DNA of 64,000 nt from assembly GCA_905221605.1 (NCBI GenBank), contig CAJNDS010002191.1, positions 846,526-910,525 on the forward strand. The letters run 5' to 3'. Made by a program: the position numbers and the translations under genes. The DNA comes from Symbiodinium natans (lineage: Eukaryota > Sar > Dinophyceae > Suessiales > Symbiodiniaceae). Below the pieces are notes generated by a model. It made no database searches. It saw nothing but the letters and a program-made list of their open reading frames with translations, and was not told the DNA's origin. Positions 1 through 11,699 of the stretch are shown one piece after another (position 1 is the stretch's first letter; each line of letters starts with the position of its first letter).

Positions 1-235
1 GGGGGGGGGGGGGTTTTTTGGGGGGGTTTTTGTTTTGGGGGGGGGGTTTTGGGGGGGGTTTTGGTTTTGGGGGGGGGGGGGGGTTTTGGGGGGGGTTTTG
101 TGGGTTTTGGGGGGGTCCCTGAGGGGTTTTGGTGGGGGGGGTTTTGGGGGGGGTTTTGGGGGGGTTTTGGGGGGTTTTTTGGGGGGGTTTTGGGGGGGTT
201 TGGGGGGTGGTTTTGGGGGGGTTTTAGGGAGTGTG
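1..235. repeat. G/T-only low-complexity tract
   Basis: The first 235 bases are almost purely G with TTTT or TTT interruptions. The unit is irregular, roughly G5-8 T3-4, so it is not a clean telomere array, although it resembles a TTTTGGGG pattern. It would be strongly G-quadruplex-forming. Open frames across it are composition artefacts (Gly/Trp/Phe only). It lies at the window edge, so its full length is unknown. Confidence 0.85.
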
Positions 236-1017
236 AGGGAGTTATATAACCCAGAGCTACCTTGACGCGACCCTTAGCCCCGCTCATCCCTGAAACACCG
301 GCCAGGGGCGGGCTGCCCTTGCGATACAAAATCGGCATGTGTTGCGGATCAAGGAAAAAAAGGCTTAGATTCAGAATCCCTTCCCCGCACCTTGCCGCAA
401 GTGAGAATCACTGTGGAGTAAGCCACCCTGGGATCAGACAGGCTACTTACCGATACCCTAACCATCAAGCAGCCCCTAACAAGCACTGAGCTACTTCTGT
501 GCGCATCACTCTTGCGGATGGCGCAAGCAAACTTCCACCGACATAAGCTCTAGCTTCCCCAAGTCGGAGTCTCCCAGAATGATGAAAGAACTCGTGCCCT
601 TGAAATCCCCCCCAAAAAGGCCCAAGGGACGAGCCCGGTGTCAGCCGGCTGTCCTCCAGGGTCTCTACTGGGAACAGTGGGGCCCAAGGGACGGGGATGA
701 AACCCCGTCACGTTAGGGTGTCGGGTTAGGGCTCGGGGCTTTCTAGATTTGGGTCCTCTTACAGACCACTTGTGATAGCTTCTTGCCGCAGGCTCCTAAA
801 CAAGCCGCAAAAAGTGAGCCCAATAAGGGCCTCCACTTATAAAGTCAGCTGGGCTCTGGGTCAGGGCGGGAAAGACGCGATCGTGGGGTTGCCCGAAATT
901 AAGGACCGAATGAACCTGCTCTTGTTTGCATGTCCTTACCTACCCGATGGGTTCTTGCTCCCCCTTTTCTTGCGTTTCGTTCTGTCATTCCTTTGTTCTG
1001 TATCATTGCTCTCTTCT
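236..1017. other. no recognisable gene
   Basis: Mixed-composition DNA with no frame that reads like conserved protein and no clear repeat. Nothing further is seen here. Confidence 0.5.
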
Positions 1018-1192
1018 CCTTCTCTCCCACTCCCCCTGAACCCTGAACCCTGAACCCTGAACCCTGAACCCTGAACCCTGAACTCTAAACCCTAAACCCT
1101 AAACTCTAAACCCTAAACCCTAAACCCTAAACCCTAAACCCTAAACCCTAACCCTAAACCCTAAACCCTAAACCCCAAACCCTAAACCCAAC
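1018..1192 (-). repeat. telomere-like array, CCCTGAA then CCCTAAA
   Basis: About six CCCTGAA units run into about fourteen CCCTAAA units with a few CTCTAAA, CCCTAA and CCCCAAA variants. The C-rich strand is on the + strand. It ends six bases before a plausible acceptor AG at 1196-1197, so it could supply branch point (CTAAAC) and pyrimidine tract to the exon that follows. Confidence 0.95.
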
Positions 1193-1197
1193 CTCAG

Positions 1198-1307
1198 GCA
1201 TCGGAGTCGCTTAGGACTTCGGGTGGCCGAGAGAAGCGCCTGCCTGCATGGACCCGAGGAGCTGCAGGCCCTGTGCCCAGAGCTGCCCTGGGACGGAAGC
1301 TTTCAGG
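1198..1307 (+). CDS. candidate exon, unidentified protein
   Basis: A 110-base open segment lies between a CCCTAAA array (left) and a TTTAGGG array (right). With acceptor CCTCAG|G and donor CAGG|GTTTAGGG it encodes 36 residues in phase 1-1, ending in a protein-like stretch (EELQALCPELPWDGSFQ). No family is recognised. The support is the open frame, two usable splice sites and the same array flanking seen around better-supported exons elsewhere in the window; no neighbouring exon was found to join it to. The opposite strand or a non-coding origin remains possible. Confidence 0.4.
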
Positions 1308-1450
1308 GTTTAGGGTTTAGGGTTTGGGGTTTAATTTTTGCCACCTGCCTAGCTGTTTAGGGTTTAGGGTTTCGGGTTTAGGGTTTCGGCTTTCGGGCTT
1401 GGGGGTTCAGGGGAACTTCGGGTCCAGGGAACTCAGGGCTCAGAGAGGGA
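1308..1450 (+). repeat. degenerate TTTAGGG array
   Basis: TTTAGGG units with TTTGGGG and TTTCGGG variants, interrupted by a copy of the dispersed motif GCCACCYGYCTAG at 1335-1353. G-rich strand on +, the opposite orientation to the array at 1018-1192, with the candidate exon between them. Confidence 0.85.
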
Positions 1451-2716
1451 ATCTAAGGCTTCGGGTTTAGGGAAGCGCTTGATCCGTTATCGGTCCCCAT
1501 CCCCGCGCCCCCAACCCTCGAACTCAGCACCAGCACCCTCAAACACAGAAGCCCTAAAGTCCCGCAGGAACAGTTTGTGGCAGTAACTTAAACACCACCT
1601 GAAAGCTCGCAAAGCCCGAGGCCAACTACCCCCTTTTGGTTTTTGTTTGTTAAGTGCTGGCTTGTGCCGGCTTGAGCCCTAGTGGCTGGCGGGTTTCCTC
1701 AGCCAGTCAAGACCATTTCCTGCGAAGCCTCGCCCCAACACCCCGAAAATAGAACGTGCGACGAGAGGATGCCAGCCACGAAGCGAAACTGCACACGGCA
1801 AGCCAAGCCCCAAAGAGAAGCATTGCATGGAAAGCCGAACCAGGAGCCCCACCTGCGTCACCAAAGCAAGCTAGCCCCGGCGCCCTCAACGGCCCTTCTT
1901 CGAGCCAACTCAAACCGGGCGGCCCTGCTTCAGGGCGGCCAAAGCACATTGATGAACGAAGACCTGTGGAGGGGGGGTTTGGTCGGTGGGGGAGGGGTGG
2001 GGGAGGGGCAGTGGGGGACGGGGGGGTGGGGGAAAGGGGTGTGGGGGGGGTGCCCTGCTCATGATCGCAGAATTCTTGTTGCCTCATTACGGCCACACTG
2101 CCAGCTTTCCTTGTTGACAGAACTCTTACTCCGACTAGGCATAGTAGCAGCAGAAGAAGTCAGGAGTACGAGTATGACCCTGATTTCTGAGTATGTTCAA
2201 ATTTGTCGCGGTATTGACAACCACGATGATTATGATGATGGTTGTGGTGGCTACATCTCAGACTCTAAGATGATGGTGATGCCTATGATAGCCATGATGA
2301 TGGGATATGACGCTTCATTCTGATGCGATGGCTATGGCTACGTGACTGAGGGCTCAGAGCTCTCTTGGGATCTAGGCTGTTATAGGGTTTTGGGGGGCTG
2401 TTCCAAACTCAGAGGCTGTTCCAGCCCTACATACCAAAACCGCAACCATGAGGCTTCAGGCCAAAAAAAGATAAACATATTCCTTGTAAAGGTAATATAA
2501 TAAGGACTTGTCTTTTTTTGGGGGGGGACGCAAAATAGTAGTCACTTAGTGGTCTTTGCAGCCATGTTGCAGTTTGCTCGATGCGCTCTTCTCTCATTTC
2601 CTGTCTTGGCGGCTTGTAAGGCACAAAGCCCAAACTTGCCTCAGCTTCTCCGACCCCTGCTAACCCGAAACCTCAGTGTTCCTGCAAACGGAGACTTCAG
2701 CCCCAAACAAGAACAC

Positions 2717-2751
<35 letters not shown>

Positions 2752-3540
2752 CTGGCAGAGACAGAGAGAGAGGGAGAGAAAGAGAGAGAGACAGAGACAC
2801 ACAGAGAGAACCCCAAACGCCCGAAACTGGAACACCCCAAGCACCTGCAGCGCCTTGAGCCCCAAGAAGGCTGTAGGTTGAAGCCCTCTGAACCCTTAAG
2901 CCTTAAGCCCAACAGCCTTGTTTTCAAATGTGGAAACCTTTTCCAACAGGCTTTGAAAATCCGAAACCCCTCAAAACCCCAAACCTTCAAGCCTCCCGGA
3001 CCCCAAACAACTTGGCCGCCTCGTACAAACGCAAGCTGAGTTCCCACTCCCCAGCGCGGGTTGCACTGGGGAGGAGAGCACCGAAACCTGCATTTAGGTG
3101 TAGGGTTATGCTTTTAAGCAAGGGCTCTTCATCACTTGCCCTGTGCAACGATTAGCGCAGCGTTGCAGAGTGGGCCACTTGACACTGGCGGGGACCCAGG
3201 GGGGGGGGGAGGTTTGGGGTGGGCTCGAGGCTCTGGGATGATTATGACTCCGAAGATTGCTCTCATAGAACACTTACGCAGGCCCTCTCCCATAACGTCG
3301 AGACATGTACAAGGTTTTCGCAGTTAGACGACCCTCACGCTCTGAAGCTGCCAGCGGATGATCCCAAGGATCCGGAATCCGCAAAGAACCCCAAAAATCC
3401 GGAATCCACAAGGAGCTCTGGGTTTTGAGGGCAAGAAGGGATCTCAGTGCAACCCTTTTTCGCGATTCAACCCAGACAGTCCCAACATTCCTAAACCCCT
3501 TAAACCCCACCGCAAGGAAGCTCCACACACCCCTGAGCCG
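1451..3540. other. no supported gene; simple repeats
   Basis: Contains a G-rich stretch near 1970-2050, an ATG/GAT-rich stretch near 2220-2310 and an AG-rich simple repeat at 2717-2810. Open frames here are driven by composition (Arg/Glu or Gly runs). No protein family was recognised on either strand. Confidence 0.5.
2717..2810 (+). repeat. AG-rich microsatellite
   Basis: Nearly pure (AG)n with GAGAGG and ACAGAG interruptions. It creates long Arg/Glu frames on + and Leu/Ser frames on - that should not be read as genes. Confidence 0.9.
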
Positions 3541-5479
3541 CGAAAAACCCACAAAAAACCCTAAACCCTAAACCCTAAAAGGATCCAAGTTGGGGAGCTC
3601 TCGGAGTCGGCGGGGATTCGCCACTCCGGCATGCTCCTCCTGAGCGGGGGTGGTGCCGCCGTGAGGGCTGTGTCCCTGAATCCTTGCTGGACGCTGCCCC
3701 CCTACACCGTAAACCCCGTTTGAGGGTTTTTTAGGTTAGGCCTGCTTCCCTGAGTGTACACAAGTCTGGATAGTTGCGAATCTTATTCGGTTTAGGGTCG
3801 AGCCCCACTCAGCGGGGGCCGTAACTAAGCCACGAAGCCTCTCAGACGTACCCGAATGGTCCCAAGAAACCCTGGAGCTGCCCTTTGGGAGGCCCCTGAG
3901 CTGCCCCAGGGCGCAGGAGCTGCAGGGCCGGCTGCCAGCGCAAGGCTCCCCCGAATGCCCGGATGCCTTCCCAGTTTTTGGAGGGGCAGGGGAGGGGGGC
4001 TGGGGGGGGAGGGAGGAATTTCTTTTGGTCTGAAGAAGAACAAGGGGAATTTCTTCTGCTCTTTTTTGGAGGATGTCTTGATCTCTGAACCCCCAGCCCC
4101 GAAACGACGCAGGGCCTTCTTCAGGGCTGTTGGATGAGGGAAGGCGCCTCAAATCCCAAACTAAGCCCCTTGGTGTCGCTTCCTTGTGGCTGCATCGGGG
4201 ATTGAAGTGGCAGCCAGGCCTTTCAACCAGCCTTCAGCCCCAAAACCCTTAAATCATCCCACAACCCTAAATCCTCAACCCTAAACCATTAAATCCCACA
4301 ACCCTAACCCTAAACCCTAAACCCGAAACCCTAAACCCATGCCCAAACCTCGCAGTTCCTCCTCCTTCTAAGCCTTCGGGGTTTGCGGTCCCGGCCCTGC
4401 AACCTGGCCGCCGATGTTGCACTGCTCCGTGCTCAGCGGAATCGAGCCGTCCTCTTCAGAGGTGCTCGACGAGGGTCTTGTAGTACGTAATCCCTCAACC
4501 GCCTCAACCCTTCTAGCTCAACCGCCCTCAGCCTCCAAAAACCATCAAGAATGGTCCCCTTCTTTTATCGGTTCATCTCTCTCTTCTTGCGCGGGGGTAT
4601 TCAAGACTGATGGTGTTTTCCCAGGGGGGTTAACAGTTAGGGGCTTGAGGGTGTCGGGTCAACCAAGGGCTCCAGACCTTGAGCGGCCTTGCTGGCCCTG
4701 TAACGAAGCACGAACCTAGGGAACTGAAGCCCGAGATCAGCTCTCTCTCCTCGCGGACCAAGTCAAGTACCAGGCCGGCGAGGTCTTCGCGCCCTGCGTT
4801 TGCCAGCTCCTCCGCTGTGACAAACGTCGGGTTTGGGCTTAGGGCTTGCAGTTGAAATGGGTTTAAACGTGTTTAGGATGCTTGGGGATTGGGGAGAGGC
4901 CCTCTGCACCTCTCTACGCCCTCTCCTGCAGCGAGCGCGTGAGCTGTGCCTGGTCAGGCTTGGTTGGCCGGGCTCAGACTGGCTCGGAGTTCGACATGCG
5001 TGTGTCGGAGGTGAAGCCTGAATTGTGTGTCATGCAGGCGGCTGTCCGACAGCAACCAGCCGACCAAACGATAGCTTTAGGGTGCCGTGAGCCCCGAAAC
5101 CCGACAAGTCCGTGCCAGAGCTGCTGGCTGCTGCTGCCAGTCGGGCAGCTGCATTATCACGCTGGCAACCGCATCCTGCGCGCAAGTTTTCGGGGCGAGG
5201 GGTCGTCCAATTCCGTGAAGCGGGGAAGAAGAGTGGAAATACGCTGAAGGCTAACCATCCCTCAAGCCTCAACCTTTTTGAGCAACGGACTTTGGAGGCT
5301 GCCTGAGGCTTGAACCCCAAACACACCTGGAACCTAATCAACCACAAGCCCTTTTCTGCCAGGACTTTCTGATGCACCAGCACTCAGGAGCAAAATCCCC
5401 CTGGAACTCACGCAAACGCCCTAAGCCCACCCTAAGACCACCACTTCTCAGCCCTGGAGTGCCGCAGGTCCTTCTTGCC
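3541..5479. repeat. scattered CCCTAAA remnants, no supported gene
   Basis: Short C-strand telomere-like arrays occur at about 3545-3580 and 4245-4345 (with CCCACAACCCTAA variants). The sequence between and after them is GC-rich and may hold small exons, but none could be given a convincing frame with splice sites. Confidence 0.6.
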
Positions 5480-5540
5480 TAAACCCTAAACCCTAAACCC
5501 TCTAAACCCTAAACCCTAACTGAACTACTAAACCCTAAAT
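5480..5540 (-). repeat. CCCTAAA array
   Basis: About seven CCCTAAA units with small indels. It is followed on the right by about 80 bases open on the minus strand and then by TTTAGGG/TTTGGGG-type sequence, the same left-C, right-G arrangement seen around other exons. Confidence 0.85.
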
Positions 5541-5905
5541 GCTAGATGAGAAAAACCCCTCGACTGCGATCCCAAGGCTCCTGCCGCGTCGCCGGACCGC
5601 CCCGGGGGATGGACAGCATCCCTTCGCTTTGGGGGGTTTGCTGTGTTTTTGGGGTGCTTTGGGCGTTTTAGAGTGTTTGGGTGCTTTGGGGCGTTTTAGG
5701 GTGTTTGGGGCCGTTGGGGTATTTTGGGGCATTTTCGGGTTTTGGCTTTGGGGTATCCTTCATGTGTTAGGATTTAGGGAGTTTAGGCTGGGGGAGGGGT
5801 CCTTGAGATTCCTCAACCCCGCTCAAGTTCACCAAGGGCCTCCTGCTTTGGCCGCCGGCCAAGTGCCACGGCGCAAGCGGCGCATGGCATGCTCGAGGCT
5901 TCCAG

Positions 5906-6015
5906 GGTTTAGGGCGCCGGGTTGAGATGTAGGGCTTTTAGGGTTTAGGGTTTAGGGTTTAGGGTTTAGGGTTTTGGGTTTAGGGTTTTAGGGTTTTAGG
6001 GTTTTAGGGTTACCT
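5906..6015 (+). repeat. TTTAGGG array
   Basis: Around eleven units of TTTAGGG with TTTTAGGG and TTTTGGG variants, G-strand on +. Confidence 0.9.
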
Positions 6016-7329
6016 GCACATTTGCCGTTTGTATTCGTGAGAGGGATGTTTGGTGGTTGAAGATTTGGGTTTGGGGACGGTTCGGGTTGAGGGCACGGAA
6101 TGCACTGGCAGACCCTGGGCAGACCAGAGCCCAAGCAAGCTACGGCAGCAGGACCCGCAGAAATCCAGAGGCCAGAAATGCTCGGAACCTTTCTTCAAGT
6201 GAGAGGACTGAGAGAGAACTGGTTCAAAGCCCTTCAGTCTGAATCCCTGCGAGGGCATCGGGTTCGAAACTGCTCTCACTCCACCCCCGCCCGTCTTTCT
6301 CCGCGGCTCGGCTCACAGGCACGGTGCGAGGAGATGGAGCCTTCCCGGCGGGTTTGGACTTTGTTTATCATAAAGGTCCGTCCAAAATGTCTAAACACCC
6401 CGGGGTTGGGGATCCCTTAAAAAACTCCTCTGCTCTTCCCTGACCCCCGAGCACGAAATAAGTAAATAAGTTTTTTGAGTACCCCAAGTACCCCATACAA
6501 TACGGAGTCTTGTTCATTTAGGGTTTCCCATGTACCGAGTACAGTATGTCAGTGCGGATATCCTCCCTTTAAAGGCAGGATACTCACAAGCGCCGGGCGC
6601 CTGAAGCCCTCCAACCCTTCTAGCCTCGGAATTTTCCTGCTCAGGGTTAGGTCTGGCCACGAAGAAGAAAGACGATGAAAGGCCGTAGGGTTGGAGCCCC
6701 CAAATACTCCAGGCCCTGAAGCTGAAAAAGGCGCAAGCCACGGCCGCAGCATCTTCACAGGCGACGGCGCAGCCCACCACGGCCTGGGGGGTTGAGAGGC
6801 TTGGAGCTGCGGGTTTCTTTTTGCTTGGGGTGCTCAGGGTTCTTGGCAGTCCAGGACATAAAGCCGAAGGGATGATTAAGTTCCCGAAGCTTCCCACTCC
6901 CAAGCCAGGCAAACGGCAATCACCTTGAACCTGCAACCCGACTGCTACTGGACTCCTTTGCCGGTCCTTTGCGTTTGCGGCACTTTGTGGGCCTTTCGAG
7001 TATCGTTTTCTCGAGTTGCACCCCGGAGTGTATGAACCCTTACATCGCCCCAGGGCGAACGCACGGGCTTCTTTACAAGGACACCTTAAAGCCCCCAATC
7101 TCCCAAGCCCAGCGGCAAAGCTCAGCGCCACCTCGTCCACTGCCCGCACCGGCAAGAGCGAAAGGGCCCAGTGCCAGAGGCCTCCACATGACGGATCGTC
7201 GTCCCATAAACTTCGGAGATGATACCTGGCGCCTTTGAGTTGCTGCTGGGTCAAGTGTTGAACCTGAAAAACCTTCAGCGAATCGAAAACACATATCAAT
7301 TACCACTTCGAACTTCCCCACAGTCCCTG
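6016..7329. other. no supported gene
   Basis: Several 60-260 residue frames overlap on both strands, the longest on the minus strand at 6514-7299, but none shows a recognisable domain or protein-like composition. Treated as non-coding or as unrecognised small exons. Confidence 0.4.
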
Positions 7330-7690
7330 CGACCCAACTGCAAGGATCTACATTCCGGTTCCGTGGCCTGCTTATTCCCGCAACATATCGGCACAGTTGC
7401 CTGCCTTATCATCAGCAACGTTCCGGTGCAGCTTGCCTTGCGTAATCAGACGAGATTCCGACGCGGTTGCCCGCCTGAGCCCCCTGACCTGCATTCAAAT
7501 ACAGCGGCCCGCCTGTGGCAATATTCTGGCACAGCTGCCCGCCTGAGCCTCCATGGCCTGTTTGTTTCGGCAACATGTAGCTGCCACATGACACTCCATG
7601 AATGCATTCTTCGGCACAGTTGCCCGTCTGAGCTTCCCTGGCCGCCTGCAGTTGCCCGCCTTTTGTCCTGAATGTTGTGTTGCCTGAGAG
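7330..7690 (+). repeat. degenerate minisatellite with GGCACAGTTGCCCGCCTGAGC core
   Basis: The core recurs in variant form near 7390, 7467, 7528, 7612 and 7648, spaced about 60-85 bases, with diverged sequence between. CAACAT and GGCCTG segments also recur. No coding function is apparent. Confidence 0.7.
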
Positions 7691-8090
7691 CAGTGCTGCT
7701 TGCTGTTCTGAGCATGTCGTGTCACATGATGCGTGACACTCTTCCCTTAAAATCTAACAAGACTGAAATTATCAGTTATTACCGGACGAGATAGGGATTC
7801 AAATCAAGCTCAGTTACAGGAGTTGTAGGTTTTATGGAGGAGCCCAGAAGCCTAAACGGGAAACAGCGCACCACTCCATTCCACATGAGCTCCCATTGAT
7901 CGCTTATTATGTTTTCTGGCTGTCTGAACACTTCTCAGCCGCCAAACTTTTTAAGGCCTAAGGTTAGACCCCGAGGCTCAAGCCCTGAAGCTCAAAACCC
8001 CCAAGCTTAAAGCCCAAAGCCCCCAGATCCGTTTTTGCCCGAAACCCCGAAGTCCTAAGCACGGAAAATCCCGAGATCTGATGGCCAAAC

Positions 8091-8169
8091 CTCGAAGAGC
8101 GCAGCAGCTGATGGCCGCATTGTTGGCGACGAGGTCGATGTCCACGCGCCTGGCTGCCCAGGACAGGAA
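8091..8169 (-). CDS. PPR-type exon
   Basis: On the minus strand an acceptor (GGAAG|TTCCTG) and a GT donor (CTTCGAG|GTTTGG) bound 79 bases encoding 26 residues plus one base. The peptide ends VDIDLVANNAAISCCALR, which matches the first helix of a pentatricopeptide repeat as found in dinoflagellate PPR proteins (a D-V-x-x-N-A-A-I-S-x-C pattern). PPR proteins bind organellar RNA in a sequence-specific way. The exon is on the same strand as the PPR exons at 20.6-22.2 kb and could belong to the same gene with the LTR element in an intron between them; that link is inference. Confidence 0.55.
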
Positions 8170-8593
8170 CTTCCGTTTTGAAATGAGGGCCTAAGGATGG
8201 GATGGTTCTAGGAATGAGGCCTATTAAGGGTGGGAAGGTTCTAGGAATGAGGGCTCCAGGATGCTTCAGGTCTTCGTAGGGCTGCAGGTCTAGAGGCTTT
8301 GAAATGAGTTCCAGGACATTAAACCCTAAGCCCACGAGGAACATGACCACAACCGCCTCGCGACGGCCGTCCGCAGGAGGTCAACGGCAGCCTTGCAGTT
8401 TTGATAGAAAACTTTATCAGGGCTGGGGCGAGAGGCCCTAAAACTCTTTGTCTTTAGCTAGGACTGCGGAGGCTCCGGCCTGAGGTGCGAAAGCAAAACC
8501 CAAAAACCCAACAAGAATTTTGGGGCTTCGAGTTTGGCAAGGTCCAGCCTCAGGTCTTTCAGGGGTGAAGGGGTTATTTTGCTGACAGGGTTT

Positions 8594-8632
8594 CGACTCC
8601 CACGCTCACACAAGGCAGGCAAGGCAACGGTT
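8594..8632 (+). repeat. dispersed motif, CACAAGGCAGGCAAGG family
   Basis: One of four copies in the window; the others are at 41876-41912, 48223-48262 and 48520-48560. The shared core is CTCGCACAAGGCAGGCAAGG, usually preceded by GGTTTCGRCTC-like sequence and followed by a CGGTT/CGGTC and an AAGG/TAGG. It recurs next to telomere-like DNA and may be an intron-associated element. Confidence 0.7.
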
Positions 8633-8649
8633 GGTAGGTCCTCTCCCAG

Positions 8650-11640
8650 GGTTTAGGGCTTAGGCTTAGGGTTTGGGGTTGAAGCCGCCTGTACAGCTGA
8701 TCAGATCACCGGCGACATTTGGGGTTGCTACCACGCACCAATTCAATCGACCTCGGATGTCAATCCCCATCGAGTGTATATGTATGTGTATATATCTGTG
8801 TAAAGAAAAAGCGTAAAAACATATATACACATATACATATGTCTAGCACGTGCAGACATGCATTCATAAGTGCTGCATATGGGAGAGGGCCCGGCCTCCC
8901 AATAGTCCGATGGCTCGGCGGAATGAACCTCCGGCCCACATACTCTGCATAAGCTTGTTCAGGCTGACCCCTTTGTGGCAGAGGATTGGTTAAACTTCCA
9001 GGCAGCTTCCCCGCCGTGCTGCACGCACTAGCTCCAACGTAGAGTCGAGACAGGTGTCTGCTTGCGGCACAAGTTCCATCGCATCGAAGAGGCTGCTGTA
9101 GCCAAACCTGCGCAACTTGGTAGACTTGGCAGTTCTTGGAAGAATATTGATTTAGGGGGCAGGAAAATCCCTAAAAACGCGCTCCTGAACTACCGCTACT
9201 TTACATGGCAACCATGACCGACCTGTCCCGTCCCTCACCGATCAGTTGGCCAACTGGGGGCAAAAGTCAGTATGCCAGCGGATACGAGTAGAAGTTCGTA
9301 TCGTTCCTTCTGCCGGGCAGAGATCTGCTTTCAGGTTGAGGAGTCTGAGCTTGGCCTAGGTAAGTTTGCCGGGATGTCTCTTGGGGCGGCAACTTGAAAT
9401 TTCGGTCCGGTCCCTTCTCGGTCCTGTCTGCGGCGGGCGCGCCCTTGCGCCAGCGCAGCAGCGCCAACGCCCTTGTCCAGGCGCCTGCGGGCTCTGCATC
9501 ATGGGGCCTTTGGGGGGGGGGGGGGCTCATTTTTTCCCCCAAAAGTCCGGAGGCCCTAAGATTCGGGCACGGCCTGAGTGCGAAGAGGCCGAGATGGCGG
9601 CGTTTACTGCCGAGGCATCCGGGCGGAGCCGGCATGGCCTGATGTTGGGCTTTGGGGATTTTGGGGGGCTGCCTTCGGTTTTTGGGTTCTTGCGAGGTGG
9701 AATTGGAACTCGCCTTAGAATGCAAGGATTCATGTCAGGAACCGGCAAGAAATCAACGGATCGAATCAGGAGTGTCAAAGTCAAGTTGCTCCCTGCACAT
9801 CCTTCCCGGACTGATGCATTTCGCCCAAGGCGCTCCAGCCCGAGAAGCAACGACTGGGATCTGCTCCAGTTGCTTTCCCCAACCTCGCATGCTGGACAGA
9901 CACTCTCTACTGAGCCAACCCTGAACCCCATAACTGCTGGTGAGGCGGGAGGGAGGGGGGAGCGAGCTACGGCTGAGGTCTCTGAGGGGTTTCTGGCCCT
10001 TCTTACATCTCCAAGAAGGTTTGAAACTTCTGTTTCTTCGGGTGTGCCTTAGATGAAATGGGAGATGTGGGCTGCCCTCTACCCTGCTGCAATAACCGCG
10101 CGTAAACGGTAACACTTCAAGGCACCAATGCTTCGGGGGGGTCTTAAGCCCGAAACCCAACATCCGCAGAGTGTGATAGCAGAGTGGGTGTGGAATGTTG
10201 TTCTTGCCTTCGTCGGAGCTCTCTGAACTCCAAAAACTCTAGACTGTGCCCCAACTTGCAAGGGTTCAGGTTTGGCGGTCGGCCTTTCACATTCTGTGCC
10301 GTAGGAAGGCGCATGCCTACACCGTACTGAATTTAGGGTCGGGCTCCCTGGCAAACCCAACAGCCCTCAAGGACCCATGTCTCACGCCCTGCTTCGGAGG
10401 TTGATGTGGAAGCCCCAAACCCACATGGAGATGGCCCGGGAACTGCGCGGTGAGCGATGCCCAGGCGCGCCACGCGGTCAGGCACATTGCGGCCCTGGTC
10501 AGGGCTTGGGGGCTCGGGCCCTGAACAGGGCTAGGTTTGGGAATTGTTGAGGTCTTTGGATGCCTCCCCCCACACCCCGCCTACATTACGCCACAGGAAG
10601 TCTTTGGACCCGACGTGAGCCATCTCCAAAACTTCAACCCTGCAACGTCCAAAACCCACAAGCGAAGACCTGGAGCCTATCAAAGCTCGGAAGCTTACGA
10701 GCCCTAGACCCTAAAACCCACCCTGACCCCAGCCTGCACCATCCACGTCAGAATGCCGAGTGATAGGGGCCATGGCAGGTCCTGGTGTGGTTTTTTCGGG
10801 TGACCCCCAAGTCAAGAACCCCAAAAGCTCTATATAAACCATTTGCCAACGCTGCACCTAAAGCCCAAGCCCTGATAAGTATATTCTTGTTCTGCCAAGC
10901 CCTAATTTTGGGCTGGGTGTTAAGGGAATTTCAGGGTTAGTGGCTTGACTCCATCGATGGAATCGAAGTTGAAGGGCTTATGTCCATTCTGTCCATGGGG
11001 TACTCGGCACTTCCTGGCGGCGTACGGCAGCGGTGCAGCAGATAACGTCCGGCGGGGTGCTGCCCTGGGGCATCTCTCACATACACACCCTGGTTTGTCT
11101 TGAACCCCTCCGCCCGAGCCTTCAGAACCACCCCTGCAGCCTTGTTACCCTGCTCACCTAAAGCCCTCCTCACATCTGCTCTCTAAACCCATAGACATAA
11201 ACTCCATACACTTCCTGAGCCGGTCTCAATCCTAGACCTATGCCATACAGCTTCCCAAGCCCATCGAATTCCTGGACTGTGTAACTGCTTCACTGCTTAA
11301 GTCCATCTACACCCTAAGCCAAGCACGTCTTACAATCTAATACCTCAACCCTATAAACCCTACATACACGCTTGAACCACTTGAAACATTTTTCATCCAT
11401 AACACCAACTTTAAGAAGCCCCAACAAGGCCCGAACAGAAAACCAAAGTGTTTAACGGCTAAAGGAGGCCCCTGCAGCCTACAAGCCCTTATGCAAACGC
11501 AGCAAACCAACACACAAGTTCAACAAGCCCTAAACCCTAAGCCCCTGCTTCCAGGAAACAGATGCATGAGAGAAACTTCAGAAGCCCAAAAGAAAACTTG
11601 ATTAAAGATTGAAAAAATGGACCCCCCCTTTTTGCCCCTA
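8650..11640. other. no supported gene; TA/TG microsatellite at 8760-8850
   Basis: Begins with a short TTTAGGG remnant, then a TATG/CATA-rich microsatellite near 8760-8850. The rest has overlapping frames on both strands (the longest at 9366-10052 on +) without recognisable domains, and a G-run at about 9517-9529. Confidence 0.4.
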
Positions 11641-11699
11641 AACCCCCCTTCTTGAACCCAGACTCTACCCTAAACCCTAAACCCAAAACCTAAACCCTA
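11641..11699 (-). repeat. CCCTAAA array, left part, split by the LTR element
   Basis: Degenerate C-strand units run directly into the 5' LTR. The last five bases, CCCTA at 11695-11699, are repeated immediately after the 3' LTR at 20548-20552 as the target-site duplication. Because the target is itself repetitive, the length of the duplication (5 bp) is the best reading, not a certainty. Confidence 0.85.

Noticed and set aside
1-235. True chromosome end (hypotrich-like TTTTGGGG telomere)
   Set aside because: The unit is irregular, and the clear telomere-like heptamer in this genome is TTTAGGG. A simple G/T tract is the safer reading.
2697-3047. Long Leu/Ser or Arg/Glu proteins over the AG repeat
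   Set aside because: Pure composition effect of the microsatellite.
6514-7299. 261-residue minus-strand ORF
   Set aside because: No recognisable motif, mixed composition, overlapping comparable frames on the other strand; not defensible as a gene.
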